A stretch of 21,833 nucleotides of DNA from Methanobacterium sp. (lineage in GTDB: Archaea; Methanobacteriota; Methanobacteria; Methanobacteriales; Methanobacteriaceae). This document shows positions 12,953 through 21,833 of the stretch, in pieces (within the stretch, counting starts at the first letter, position 1; each line of letters opens with the position of its first letter). Below the pieces are notes generated by a model. It worked only from the letters and a program-made list of their open reading frames with translations, was not told the origin of the DNA and made no database searches. The stretch is taken from positions 1-21,833 of the forward strand of contig JAHKLQ010000062.1 in NCBI GenBank assembly GCA_020854975.1, written 5' to 3'. The translations under genes were made by a program, and so were the position numbers.

Positions 12953-13160
12953 TTTAGTTTCCCCTGAAAAATTAATTTAATATATTATATGGATTTGAAT
13001 TCATACATCATCTCTGAAGCATGAAGTTATTAGAAAGATATATTATTTCATTTCTGAGCCATATATTTTTGCCATGATTAAAAAATGAAAAAATCCTCAA
13101 CATTGCATTTAAATTAGATTAACCTTACCATATCCTTATTAATTATAATTCAAGGATTTT

Positions 13161-13178
13161 AAATTGTTTAAACAATTT
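13161..13178. promoter_or_regulatory. 18-bp perfect palindrome
   Basis: AAATTGTTTAAACAATTT, a perfect palindrome followed by T residues. It could be an operator or a hairpin; being all A/T at the ends and lacking a nearby gene end, its role is open. Confidence 0.4.
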
Positions 13179-13210
13179 TTTAACTAACAGAAAATGACAT
13201 ATATGTTACT

Positions 13211-13243
13211 ATGATGATATGGCTTTTACAATGATGATATGGC
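13211..13243. repeat. 20-bp-period direct repeat
   Basis: ATGATGATATGGC occurs at 13211-13223 and again at 13231-13243, exactly 20 bp apart. That is about two helical turns, so a protein could contact both on the same DNA face. Confidence 0.55.
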
Positions 13244-13502
13244 CTCAGATATAATCTTTAAACATTCAGTTAAGTTTCTGTTCATGTTTTTTCTCTGGAA
13301 AATTGATTATTCTAAATTTATATATAATATCATAATTTTTAATTCATAATTTTCTGAGTAACAGTCTACAGATTATACCTTACTTATATTTTAGATGGAT
13401 GGTTAATAGACAACAGATAACAAATAGAGATTACATAATAAAATAAGGGTAAGATTACAATAACAATAGTTTAACCATTTTAAAATGGAATATAGTGATA
13501 TA

Positions 13503-14516
13503 ATGTATGAAATCACATTGATACCTGGAGATGGAATCGGTCCAGAGGTTATGGAGGCTGCTCTGCATATATTGAAGGCATCAGATCTGGAATTTAAATT
13601 CCAGGAAGCACAGGCTGGAAATGCATGTTACCAGTTGACAGGGACCACCTTACCTGATGAAACCATAGAAATGGCTAGAAATTCTGATGCAACACTATTT
13701 GGAGCGGTTACCACGGTTCCTGGTCAGAAAAGTGCAATAATAACTCTCAGAAGGGAGCTGGATCTCTATGCTAATTTGAGGCCAGTTAAATCATATCCTG
13801 GAGTGAAATCCATATACCCTGATCTGGATCTTTTAATAGTTCGCGAGAATAGTGAAGGATTATACTCAGGGGTTGAACAGGAAACTGAAGAAGGAGCCAC
13901 GGCTCTCAGGGTGGTTACCAGAAAAGCATCGGAACGTATATCACAGGTTGCATTTAAGGAAGCATTGAAAAGAGGAAAAACCAAAGTAACTGCAGTACAC
14001 AAGGCTAATGTACTTAAAAAGACTGATGGAGTTTTTAAAAATGCTTTCTGGAAGGTGGCAAAGGAATACATGGATATGGATGATTACCCTAACTTTGAGG
14101 TTGATGAAGTCTATGTGGATGCCGCTGCCATGTTCTTAATCACCAATCCTTACAGGTTTCAGGTACTGGTTACCACCAACCTTTTTGGGGATATATTGTC
14201 TGATGAGGGTGCTGGGCTCGTTGGAGGTCTGGGAATGGCACCTTCTGCCAATATTGGGGATGTTAATGGATTATTTGAACCAGTGCATGGTTCTGCTCCT
14301 GATATAGCTGGTAATGGTGTGGCTAATCCCACTGCCATGATCTTATCTGCATCTGCAATGCTCCACTTTTTAGGAGAGTCTGAGGAGGCCTTAAAAATCG
14401 AACAGGCGCTCATGAATGTTCTGAAAGAGGGAGTGTTCACCACACCAGACCTGGGAGGAAAATTTACTACCATGGAAATGGCTCAGGCTGTGCGAGAAAA
14501 TTTCAAAAAAAGTTGA
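13503..14516 (+). CDS. Isopropylmalate/isocitrate/homoisocitrate dehydrogenase family enzyme (AksF- or LeuB-like)
   Basis: A 338-residue beta-decarboxylating dehydrogenase. IPGDGIGPE, the substrate loop SAIITLRRELDLYANLRPV, VRENSEGLYSG, HKANVLKKTDG, DAAAMFLI, NLFGDILSDE and the NAD site EPVHGSAPDIAG are all present. The family covers 3-isopropylmalate (leucine), isocitrate, and homoisocitrate (coenzyme B) oxidation. The loop SxIITLR resembles methanogen AksF as I recall it, while the following VKSYPGVKS and the overall pattern resemble LeuB, so the substrate is left open. The ATG at 13503 is preferred over 13485 because GTGAT stands three bases before it, the same arrangement as at glnK, and the fold begins there. 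It is monocistronic with a long AT-rich upstream region. Confidence 0.85.
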   Translation: MYEITLIPGDGIGPEVMEAALHILKASDLEFKFQEAQAGNACYQLTGTTLPDETIEMARNSDATLFGAVTTVPGQKSAIITLRRELDLYANLRPVKSYPGVKSIYPDLDLLIVRENSEGLYSGVEQETEEGATALRVVTRKASERISQVAFKEALKRGKTKVTAVHKANVLKKTDGVFKNAFWKVAKEYMDMDDYPNFEVDEVYVDAAAMFLITNPYRFQVLVTTNLFGDILSDEGAGLVGGLGMAPSANIGDVNGLFEPVHGSAPDIAGNGVANPTAMILSASAMLHFLGESEEALKIEQALMNVLKEGVFTTPDLGGKFTTMEMAQAVRENFKKS

Positions 14517-14652
14517 GAGTTTTTCTCGGTTCAGGGGCTAAAATGAGGCCATAGTAAATTTTATATGTTTATTTCATCATAAGATTTTAATAAGAAAGGG
14601 TTCATTACAACAGTTAAATCTGTTTCTAAGCTAGTTTCCTTAAAAGAACTGG

Positions 14653-14660
14653 TTTATATT
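14653..14660 (+). promoter_or_regulatory. TATA box of the FBP aldolase/phosphatase gene
   Basis: TTTATATT preceded by a purine-rich BRE-like stretch (AGAACTGG). The start is expected near 14683, giving a leader of about 50 nt. Confidence 0.55.
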
Positions 14661-14682
14661 CATTGGATCGAACGGCCCTTTT

Positions 14683-14700
14683 ACAGCATATGAATGCTGT
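14683..14700. promoter_or_regulatory. Palindrome at the predicted start site of the FBP aldolase/phosphatase gene
   Basis: ACAGCAT-ATGA-ATGCTGT, two perfect 7-bp arms with a 4-bp spacer, then TTTT. It begins about 26 bp downstream of the TATA box, so it would be an operator over the start site or a hairpin at the very 5' end of the mRNA. It is unrelated to the NrpR operators. Confidence 0.5.
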
Positions 14701-14736
14701 TTTAGAAGTTCATGATTATTTTAGAGGTGTAAAAAT

Positions 14737-15834
<1,098 letters not shown>

Positions 15835-15899
15835 ATATCCTTAAATTCCTAATTTTATTTTTAAAAAGATAATGAAACAAAAGCTGATAAATTCTATTT

Positions 15900-16568
15900 T
15901 TAATTCTTAGTTTGACTTTTATTTAACCTGGCAATGTAACTGGGTATATCCAGAACTTTCTCCACGTTATCTATTATAATACCATCACTGGTGGCAACCA
16001 CACCCCTAAGATCTTGGGATAAAGTAACCAATTTTTTGTCCACATTTTCCACAGTACGGGCATCACCTGGAACTTGTTGTGATTGGAGAATTTTCTGAGT
16101 ACTTCTGGCCAGCTCACCACTCAAACTAACTGGACGATCATAGAAAAAAAGCACTTCTTTGGGTTTAAATATTTTCAAGAGGGATATGATAGAATTCAAT
16201 GCAATTCGGGTGTTTTCATTTTCTTTGTACTTCCCGAAAACAGCGTTAACATCCCTCATAACCCCATCATCACAGTTAACTAAAACTTCATCCTCTCTTT
16301 TACTGACACTTTCTGCAGTAATAAGAACATTGTAACCATCTATCAGAACACATTTACCCTTAATTTCAGATAGAAGTATTAGTTTACTCTTCCGGGTTTC
16401 CATTTTCTCTTTGGAAAAAACTGTGCGGTTTAGATAATTTCTTTGCACCTGATCCAGAAGGTAATGGTTCCCTACAAAGTTTAAAGCCCCTGTTCTAGGA
16501 AAGCCACGGTCTAATAAATATCTGAAATCTTTTTTAGCCTCTTTTAAAATAGGATCCTGGAAATTCAT
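15900..16568 (-). CDS. DUF434/DUF5616-type protein (COG2454-like)
   Basis: 222 residues. The N-terminal 60 residues resemble DUF434 ([26 protein letters not shown]). The rest, about 65-205, resembles DUF5616. The latter contains a NYN/PIN-nuclease-like first strand ([12 protein letters not shown]77 and N80) and later acidic residues at strand ends (D100/D101, D144 in FFYDRP, D195 in VATSDG). This is the arrangement of PIN-like metal-dependent nucleases, but function has not been shown as far as I know; nuclease activity is an inference. It is the last gene of the four-gene minus-strand operon, 25 nt after the phosphoesterase gene. Soluble, no signal peptide. Confidence 0.8.
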   Translation of the reverse strand: MNFQDPILKEAKKDFRYLLDRGFPRTGALNFVGNHYLLDQVQRNYLNRTVFSKEKMETRKSKLILLSEIKGKCVLIDGYNVLITAESVSKREDEVLVNCDDGVMRDVNAVFGKYKENENTRIALNSIISLLKIFKPKEVLFFYDRPVSLSGELARSTQKILQSQQVPGDARTVENVDKKLVTLSQDLRGVVATSDGIIIDNVEKVLDIPSYIARLNKSQTKN

Positions 16569-16593
16569 TTAATCTCTCATTACATTTAGTTTG

Positions 16594-17463
16594 TTATGTA
16601 CTTTTAAGTCTTCTATTTATCGATGAATCTTTTAAGTCTTCTATTTCGATGAACCTTTGAAACTCCATCTCCTCCAGATTACCCATCACATATACCAGAT
16701 CTTCATTATCCTGCCCGGGCTGTATACAAGTGGTGTTTTTTATGTTGGAGTTCCAGATCCTGCTCATCTTTGGTGATTCATGTATATGACCATGGAGAGA
16801 AAGTAAGGGTTGTTTGTTTCGGAAGAAATGGTAAATTGATTTCGATCCAACGGTTACATTTCCCTGGCACACATCCAGACCAGTGAATGCAGGGGGCATG
16901 TGCATCACATAAACTGCTTTTTTCACATTTTCTGGGTGGGGAAGATTATCCAGCTCTTCTTTCAGAGTAGGGAGTTTTTTTGCATAATTAAACCAGTCTT
17001 CAATGTCTTCCCATCCTTGAAGAGAGGATAATAAACCTTTTCCGCACTGCTCTGGAAATTCATCATGGGGATTGTCTAACCGACAGCGGTCTTTAAGGCG
17101 AAAAGGATAGTCCGGCATGAGATCCGTGCCAATAAATTCATATTCATCTATTTTAACTTTCCGGGCAGATAAATTTTCAGTGTAATCATAATTAGATGTG
17201 ATTTCATTGAATAGTGGGTCGAAACATTTAAAATCAGTGTTCCCCATAACAGAGAGGTGATAGATATTGGATGATTCGTATTGATGAAAATAATCATCGA
17301 GAAAATTAAGGATAAAATCTTTCTGCACGGTTAGATCACTATTTACTGGTAGGAGATCTCCACCATTTACAACGGCATCTACCTTTAATTTTTGGGCCAG
17401 TTCAAGTATTCGCTGATATTTCCAGGAGGTTCCATGGAGGTCGGTAGTGAATATGATTTTCAT
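16594..17463 (-). CDS. Calcineurin-like metallophosphoesterase (Icc-related)
   Basis: A 289-residue phosphoesterase with the full two-metal site: D8-x-H10 (TTDLHG), GGD with D36, GNTD with N75 and D77, H188 (VMHMPP), and GHIH with H226/H228. GNTD replaces the commoner GNHD, as in some archaeal and Icc-like members. The substrate is unknown (phosphodiester, nucleotide or protein phosphate). A 26-28-bp tandem duplication at the 3' end changes the frame, so the last 11 residues (about 279-289) are encoded by the second copy. It is the third gene of the operon, 45 nt after the DUF357 gene and 25 nt before DUF434. Confidence 0.9.
   Translation of the reverse strand: MKIIFTTDLHGTSWKYQRILELAQKLKVDAVVNGGDLLPVNSDLTVQKDFILNFLDDYFHQYESSNIYHLSVMGNTDFKCFDPLFNEITSNYDYTENLSARKVKIDEYEFIGTDLMPDYPFRLKDRCRLDNPHDEFPEQCGKGLLSSLQGWEDIEDWFNYAKKLPTLKEELDNLPHPENVKKAVYVMHMPPAFTGLDVCQGNVTVGSKSIYHFFRNKQPLLSLHGHIHESPKMSRIWNSNIKNTTCIQPGQDNEDLVYVMGNLEEMEFQRFIEIEDLKDSSINRRLKST
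16601..16654. repeat. 26/28-bp tandem duplication at the phosphoesterase 3' end
   Basis: CTTTTAAGTCTTCTATTT occurs at 16601-16618 and 16629-16646, each followed by (AT)CGATGAA. The copies are adjacent and almost identical, so the event looks recent. Period 28 is not a multiple of three. Confidence 0.9.
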
Positions 17464-17508
17464 GTTTACCTATATTGGTTAGTATTCAAATATTATATAT
17501 GGTAATGT

Positions 17509-17751
<243 letters not shown>

Positions 17752-17779
17752 ATTACCACATATGTAATATTATTCATGA

Positions 17780-18352
17780 TTAAAGTTTTTTAAGCTCCTT
17801 CCAGGAATGATAAATTCGTTGCAAGACGGTTATGAATCCTAAGATGATTACCAAAATAATGGCCAAGGTTATGAAGTAAGGGTTGATGAAATATCCCAGG
17901 AATACACCACCTATTATTATAAATAGGCGTTCTGCTCTTTCTGCGATTCCAACATCGCATTTTATTCCTTCTACTTCGGCTCTGGCCCGAACATAACTAA
18001 CACTTAAAGAGGCTACTAATGCTAGAATACCTAAGAACCAGTCTACGTATCCTCCGTATATGATACCAATGATTATGAAAGCATCTGCAAAGCGGTCAGA
18101 GATTGAATCTAAGAATCCTCCGAATTTGCTTTTGGTGTTATTGTTCCGGGCCACAGCTCCGTCTATCACATCGAAAAAACCACTTAAAAGTATGAGCAAT
18201 GCACCTGCCAGGAGGTTTTTCTGGCTGAATGCATAGGCAGCCAGGAGACTAACCAGTAATCCTATGATTGTGAGGATGTTAGGGTGTATCCCTATTTTAC
18301 TGGCTAGGGGTTTGATGAATTTTTGTAATTGGGGCCTTACTTTGTTAAGCAT
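17780..18352 (-). CDS. CDP-alcohol phosphatidyltransferase, probably archaetidylinositol phosphate synthase
   Basis: A 190-residue membrane enzyme with about six helices. The signature D-x2-D-G-x2-A-R-x8-G-x3-D-x3-D is perfect at residues 61-86 (DVIDGAVAR, then D82 and D86), binding two metals and the CDP-lipid. In Methanobacteriales this size and sequence type is archaetidylinositol phosphate synthase, joining CDP-archaeol and inositol 3-phosphate; the acceptor is inferred from family memory, and archaetidylglycerol phosphate is the alternative. It is the first gene of a four-gene operon. A TATA-like TTATAAG (about 18396-18402) gives a leader near 20 nt. Confidence 0.88.
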   Translation of the reverse strand: MLNKVRPQLQKFIKPLASKIGIHPNILTIIGLLVSLLAAYAFSQKNLLAGALLILLSGFFDVIDGAVARNNNTKSKFGGFLDSISDRFADAFIIIGIIYGGYVDWFLGILALVASLSVSYVRARAEVEGIKCDVGIAERAERLFIIIGGVFLGYFINPYFITLAIILVIILGFITVLQRIYHSWKELKKL

Positions 18353-18430
18353 AGTATAAACACCGAATTTAAGATTTTATAAAATTTATAACACTTTATA
18401 AGGTTTCTATAATATTATAACTTAATTAAT

Positions 18431-18466
18431 TTTAATCAGGGTTACCTATTTAATCAGAGTTACCTA
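18431..18466 (-). repeat. 18-bp tandem repeat upstream of the lipid synthase operon
   Basis: TTTAATCAGGGTTACCTA (18431-18448) and TTTAATCAGAGTTACCTA (18449-18466) differ at one base. Read toward the minus-strand gene the unit is TAGGTAACCCTGATTAAA, about 30-65 bp upstream of its TATA-like box. It matches the pair at 18903-18940. Confidence 0.85.
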
Positions 18467-18753
18467 ATTTGTATAACAACATTCTCCAATAAAAAGCTGA
18501 TTACCTAAACATTCTCAAAGAAGAATAATTAAATTTTTCATGATAAAAATAATTTATTCAATGATTATTTAATTTTTTTATAATATGGGGAAACCAGTTT
18601 TTTTATGGGGTGTGGAAGCAGGATTAATCAGGTAAGTTTCAATCACTATTCATGTAGAATTATTTTCAGAGTCTTCGTTATAATATTATTATATAATCGG
18701 AGTAGGTCCTATTTATATGATTGAGTTGTATTAGTGTAAATGTTAACATCTAC

Positions 18754-18858
18754 ATGAATGGAACTCTTTTTACTAAGACTGATGAATTAACACTCCCAGA
18801 AGATGAAAATAAATTACACTTATTGAGGATGTCCAAGTGTTGCTTTTGTTGCCTATAA
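18754..18858 (+). CDS. Possible 34-residue small protein ending in a CCFCC cluster
   Basis: An ATG frame of 34 codons and TAA. The peptide starts MNGTLFTKTDELTLPEDENK and ends with KCCFCCL. The composition is protein-like for an AT-rich intergenic region, and a TATA-like TATTTATATG (18709-18718) is placed for an almost leaderless mRNA. No SD is seen and no family is recognised. It may also be a remnant of a decayed gene. Confidence 0.25.
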   Translation: MNGTLFTKTDELTLPEDENKLHLLRMSKCCFCCL

Positions 18859-18902
18859 GAAAATGCAATAAATAAATTAGAATTAATGTTACTATAATTT
18901 TG

Positions 18903-18940
18903 CAGGTTACCCTAATCTAAACAGGTTGCCCTAATCTAAA
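18903..18940 (+). repeat. 19-bp tandem repeat upstream of the Sua5-type gene
   Basis: CAGGTTACCCTAATCTAAA (18903-18921) and CAGGTTGCCCTAATCTAAA (18922-18940) differ at one base and abut the TATA box. Same orientation toward the gene and similar sequence as the pair at 18431-18466. Confidence 0.85.
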
Positions 18941-18949
18941 AAATATATA
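18941..18949 (+). promoter_or_regulatory. TATA box of the Sua5-type gene, leaderless start
   Basis: AAATATATA; a start about 26 nt downstream falls at 18971, two or three bases before the ATG at 18974. No SD is present, so the mRNA is probably leaderless. Confidence 0.6.
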
Positions 18950-18973
18950 CCTTTAAAGTTTAATGAAGATTAG

Positions 18974-19591
18974 ATGAAGATCATTAAAATAAATGCAGAG
19001 ACTCCTGAGAAAGGAAAAATAAAAATGGCCAGGGATGTGTTAAGAAATGGTGGAACAGTTGTTTACCCCACTGACACAGTTTACGGTTTGGGAGCTAATA
19101 TATTCAGCAAAACCGGTGTTAAAAATGTTTACCAGATGAAGAAAAGGTCTCTGGATAAACCGGTGTCTGTATGTCTTGCAAATATTGAAGATGCCGAGAA
19201 AATTGCCATTGTTGATGAACAAACAAAGGGGATTATGCAGAAAATTCTCCCTGGACCTTATACTCTCATTTTGAATAAAAATGAAAATGTTCCTTCCCAG
19301 ATTACTGCGGGAACTGATAAAATTGGAATTCGGATCCCGGATAATAAGATTTGCCGGGAGTTGTCAAGGGAGTTTCCCATTACTACGACCAGTGCCAACC
19401 TCTCTGGTAACCCCTCCCCTAAATCAGCCCTGGAAGCACGTAGAGAATTGAACAACTATCCTGATATCATCCTTGATTCTGGCTCCTGTAAGGGTGGGCT
19501 TTCCTCTACTGTGATTGACCTCACAGTCATTCCACCACATATCTTGAGGAAAGGTGCAGGAATAAAAAAATTACTTCAGGTGATTTCTTAA
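18974..19591 (+). CDS. Sua5/YrdC/YciO family, threonylcarbamoyl-AMP synthase
   Basis: A 205-residue single-domain YrdC-type enzyme. It should make threonylcarbamoyl-AMP from threonine, bicarbonate and ATP, the first step of the universal t6A37 tRNA modification. Visible: [12 protein letters not shown] (31-42), [11 protein letters not shown] (56-66), PGPYTLIL (93-100), GIRIPDN (118-124) and TTTSANLSG (137-145, with the S-x-N motif). The C-terminal Sua5 domain is missing, so it is TsaC/YrdC-sized; the related YciO group cannot be excluded. The promoter and ATG spacing suggest a leaderless mRNA. It may share a transcript with radB 192 nt downstream. Confidence 0.9.
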   Translation: MKIIKINAETPEKGKIKMARDVLRNGGTVVYPTDTVYGLGANIFSKTGVKNVYQMKKRSLDKPVSVCLANIEDAEKIAIVDEQTKGIMQKILPGPYTLILNKNENVPSQITAGTDKIGIRIPDNKICRELSREFPITTTSANLSGNPSPKSALEARRELNNYPDIILDSGSCKGGLSSTVIDLTVIPPHILRKGAGIKKLLQVIS

Positions 19592-19783
19592 TTTCCGGAT
19601 ACAATTTTCTAAGTAAATCATGGGTTTTTAAAAACTGAAGTTCTTAATCAATCCTAACCGTGCTTAATACCTGACAAATATTAATTATTACAAAAAGAAA
19701 TATTAATTTAAGATTAATAGAATAATAGAAAGATATCAAAAGTAATCCATTTAACTAATTAATATGAATTTATCAGAGGTCAC

Positions 19784-20482
19784 ATGTCAGAAATTCTATC
19801 CAACATGAAAGAAAAGGGTAAAATACCTACATCTTCACCAATTGATTCTCTTATTGGTGGAGGGGTGGAAAAAGGAGTTATAACCCAATTTTATGGCCCT
19901 CCAGGGTCAGGTAAGACCAACATAGCCCTTAACCTCCTGGTTCAAAATGCAAAAAGTGGCAAAAATGGAGTATTTGTAGATACTGAAGGTGGCCTGTCCA
20001 TAGAAAGAGTTAAACAGATATCAGGAACCGATTTCAGTGTTCTGGCTGCTAACATCATAGTGTTTGAACCATCCACATTCATAGAACAGGATAGTGTCCT
20101 TCGCAGAATTGAAAAAATGGTGGAATCAGGAGAACCCGTGGAACTTATCATCTTGGACTCTGCTGTTGCACTGTACCGTGTTAGAGAAGGTGAATCATCC
20201 CAGCTTAACCTGGAGCTGGGAAGGCAGATGGGACGCCTCACCAGACTCGCTCAAAAGCATGATATTGCAGTGGTTATCACCAACCAAGTATATGCCAGTT
20301 TTGAGGGAGAGGGAATGGTAGAACCGGTAGGAGGAACCATCCTCAAGTATCGCAGTAAGATCATGGTGGAACTGGAAAGAGGGGATGTTAATGGGGAAAG
20401 ATATGCTATCTTAAAAAGACATCGCAGTCGACCTGAGGGATTGCGCACTCGTTTCCGCATTGTGGATAGTGGTCTTCGGTAA
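19784..20482 (+). CDS. radB: DNA repair and recombination protein RadB
   Basis: A 232-residue RecA-family ATPase core, without the N-terminal helix-hairpin-helix domain of RadA, which is the defining feature of euryarchaeal RadB. Walker [10 protein letters not shown] is at 38-46, Walker B LIILD at 121-125, and the L1-like [10 protein letters not shown] and ELERG...[10 protein letters not shown] segments follow. It is a RadA paralogue thought to assist homologous recombination. The start is supported by SD GAGGTCAC directly before the ATG. Order with the Sua5-type gene upstream and the aminotransferase downstream resembles what I recall for Methanothermobacter. Confidence 0.95.
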   Translation: MSEILSNMKEKGKIPTSSPIDSLIGGGVEKGVITQFYGPPGSGKTNIALNLLVQNAKSGKNGVFVDTEGGLSIERVKQISGTDFSVLAANIIVFEPSTFIEQDSVLRRIEKMVESGEPVELIILDSAVALYRVREGESSQLNLELGRQMGRLTRLAQKHDIAVVITNQVYASFEGEGMVEPVGGTILKYRSKIMVELERGDVNGERYAILKRHRSRPEGLRTRFRIVDSGLR

Positions 20483-20695
20483 GTGGGATAGATACTTTTA
20501 AATTAAGTGATGATGTAATTAAGAGATAGTAGAGAACATAATAATAGAATAACAGTGAAAATGAAAATTGTGATTATTTAATGGTATTTAGGAGATTACC
20601 TACATAAGGAGGACTATAATTTTCTTACGGTAATTCTAAATTACTAATTTTGTCCTAAAAGATGTAATTGTCGAGATATTTGTGTTGTGAGAGAT

Positions 20696-21833
20696 ATGAT
20701 TTCACCCAAAAAGTACGCTAAAGCAGCAAAAGTACTGCCTAAAGGATTCAAAACAGCTAATGAATTCTTCAACTATGTTTATAACGACCCGGACATGATC
20801 TGGATGGGTCAAAACACCAACCATTTACATGATAAGGATGGGATCATGGAGGCCATGATGGCCAGTATCAAAGATAACGATTACTGTAAATATCCACCAC
20901 CAGAAGGTTTCCCACGCCTGAAAGAACTCATCATGGATGATCTGGAATTGGGCAGTGAATATGATATTCTGGTGACTGCAGGAGCTACAGAATCCCTTTA
21001 TCTATGTGCCAATGATATTTTGGAGCCAGAAAACAACACCATCACCTGTGACCCAGGATACCTCATTATAGACAATTTCGCCAGCCGGTTCGGGAATCAT
21101 GTTAAATCCGTACCCATATACAACGAGGAATGCGGTTACAAACTCACCCCAGAACTGGTAAGGGAGAATCTAGATAAAAATACTAAACTGATATCCCTGG
21201 TTGATCCATTGAACCCACTGGGATCATCTTACACCAAGGAAGAACGCAGGGAGTTCAAGGATATTGCTGAGGATCATGATATTTATCTTTTACATGATAT
21301 CACCTATCGTGATTTTGCAAGAGAACACGAACTCATGGCCAAAGTCTGTCCAGAACACACCGTAACTGTGTACAGTTTCTCCAAAATTTATGGAATGGCT
21401 GGAATGAGAATAGGTGCAGTGATAGGGGTACCTGAAATAATCAACTCCATCCGTTCCATTGTCATTAACGACCTGGGAACCAACCTAGTAGCTCAAAACG
21501 GGGCCATGGCAGCAATAGAATCCAAACCAAACTGGATAGGAAAAGTGAAAGGAATAACACGCCAAAACCAGGACATCATCAAACAGGCCGTGGATCAGGT
21601 GGAAGGGGCCCACATAGCAGTCTACCCTTCAGATGGAAACATGATGGCCATCGACATGATCGACACTGGTGTTACACCACGAGAAATGGCAGATTACCTC
21701 ATAGAACGTAAAATATTCGCTAGAGAAGGATCTTACACCAGTAAAGAATTCGGGCACCGTTACCTCAGAGTGAGTTTCTCCATACCCACCAACCAGGTGG
21801 AATACTTCGCTGAATGTTTCCTAGAAGGAATAG
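20696..21833 (+). CDS. PLP-dependent class I/II aminotransferase, cut by right edge
   Basis: 379 codons are visible from the ATG at 20696 and no stop is reached; the terminal TAG at 21831 is out of frame. Fold type I aminotransferase motifs: TAGATESL (94-101), PLNPLG with Asn173, HDITY with Asp201 and Tyr204, and [14 protein letters not shown] with PLP-binding Lys230. RYLRVSFS (about 363) holds the carboxylate-binding Arg, so little more than the end is missing. The substrate is not clear; aspartate or histidinol-phosphate-type relatives are the nearest. An upstream GTG at 20687 is an alternative start; the SD is weak either way. C-ending codons (AAC, TAC, ATC) suggest good expression. Confidence 0.9.
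   Translation, partial: MISPKKYAKAAKVLPKGFKTANEFFNYVYNDPDMIWMGQNTNHLHDKDGIMEAMMASIKDNDYCKYPPPEGFPRLKELIMDDLELGSEYDILVTAGATESLYLCANDILEPENNTITCDPGYLIIDNFASRFGNHVKSVPIYNEECGYKLTPELVRENLDKNTKLISLVDPLNPLGSSYTKEERREFKDIAEDHDIYLLHDITYRDFAREHELMAKVCPEHTVTVYSFSKIYGMAGMRIGAVIGVPEIINSIRSIVINDLGTNLVAQNGAMAAIESKPNWIGKVKGITRQNQDIIKQAVDQVEGAHIAVYPSDGNMMAIDMIDTGVTPREMADYLIERKIFAREGSYTSKEFGHRYLRVSFSIPTNQVEYFAECFLEGI

Larger units (their letters stand above)
12953..13502. other. Divergent AT-rich intergenic region
   Basis: About 550 bp between the HEAT-repeat gene and the dehydrogenase gene, holding promoters for both. Visible structure: an 18-bp perfect palindrome (13161-13178), a near-perfect 20-bp tandem duplication (from 13211), and TATA-like stretches on the plus strand near 13315-13334 and 13383-13391. 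I see no RNA gene or credible ORF. Confidence 0.55.
18353..18973. other. Divergent intergenic region between the lipid synthase and Sua5-type genes
   Basis: 621 bp with no large ORF. It contains two pairs of related tandem repeats (one pair beside each promoter), an inverted repeat ATTCATGTAG (18648-18657) / CTACATGAAT (18750-18759) around a 92-bp middle, several TATA-like boxes, and a 34-codon ORF at 18754. No tRNA or other known RNA is recognised. Confidence 0.6.

Noticed and set aside
18595..18610. GGAA-ACCAGT-TTTT near an intergenic T run as an NrpR operator
   Set aside because: The second half is TTTT rather than TTCC and no nitrogen gene is adjacent.
18605..18724. 39-codon plus-strand frame in the divergent spacer
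   Set aside because: No SD, no protein-like composition, and no family; weaker than the frame at 18754.
20630..20644. GTAATT-CTA-AATTAC inverted repeat upstream of the aminotransferase gene
   Set aside because: Six-bp AT-rich arms in AT-rich DNA; not placed clearly relative to a TATA box or start site.

Overview
The window looks like chromosome of a hydrogenotrophic methanogen of the Methanobacteriales, most likely Methanobacterium or a close relative. This rests on an archaeal split glutamate synthase with an F420-type FrhB subunit, a bifunctional FBP aldolase/phosphatase, RadB, an archaetidylinositol-phosphate-synthase-type CDP-alcohol transferase, DUF357 and DUF434 proteins, archaeal TATA boxes, and T-run terminators. 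Intergenic DNA is very AT-rich. I see no rRNA, tRNA, CRISPR array, transposase or phage gene.

Left part (1-10.5 kb, almost all minus strand). The 5' part of an Fpg/MutM-type DNA glycosylase runs off the left edge, next to a metallo-beta-lactamase-fold hydrolase. A nitrogen-assimilation block follows: two amtB-glnK pairs in tandem, then a five-gene operon pdxT - glutaminase domain - GXGXG domain - FrhB/ferredoxin subunit - FMN domain. The last four genes together make an archaeal glutamate synthase. Upstream of each of the three transcription units lies an exact GGAA-N6-TTCC palindrome, the published NrpR operator form. Ammonium uptake, its PII control and glutamate synthesis are therefore probably one NrpR regulon. 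The FrhB subunit has its two halves in swapped order, with a ferredoxin domain between them.

Middle part (10.5-15.9 kb). A plus-strand gene encodes a tiny membrane-anchored Thr/Pro/Asn-rich protein with seven N-glycosylation sequons, preceded by 38-bp tandem repeats. It converges on malate dehydrogenase. A HEAT-repeat protein is divergent from an isopropylmalate/isocitrate/homoisocitrate dehydrogenase, and FBP aldolase/phosphatase follows.

Right part (15.9-21.8 kb). A minus-strand four-gene operon (CDP-alcohol transferase, DUF357, metallophosphoesterase, DUF434) is divergent from a plus-strand set: Sua5/YrdC-type threonylcarbamoyl-AMP synthase, RadB, and an aminotransferase cut by the right edge. 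The 620-bp divergent region carries two pairs of related 18-19-bp tandem repeats, one pair per promoter, each reading toward its own gene. This is a candidate undescribed regulatory element.

The points most worth following are the permuted FrhB subunit, the three NrpR-type operators, the minimal 'start-stop' ORFs in both amtB leaders, the paired repeats of the divergent region, and a 28-bp duplication that appears to have rewritten the end of the phosphoesterase gene.
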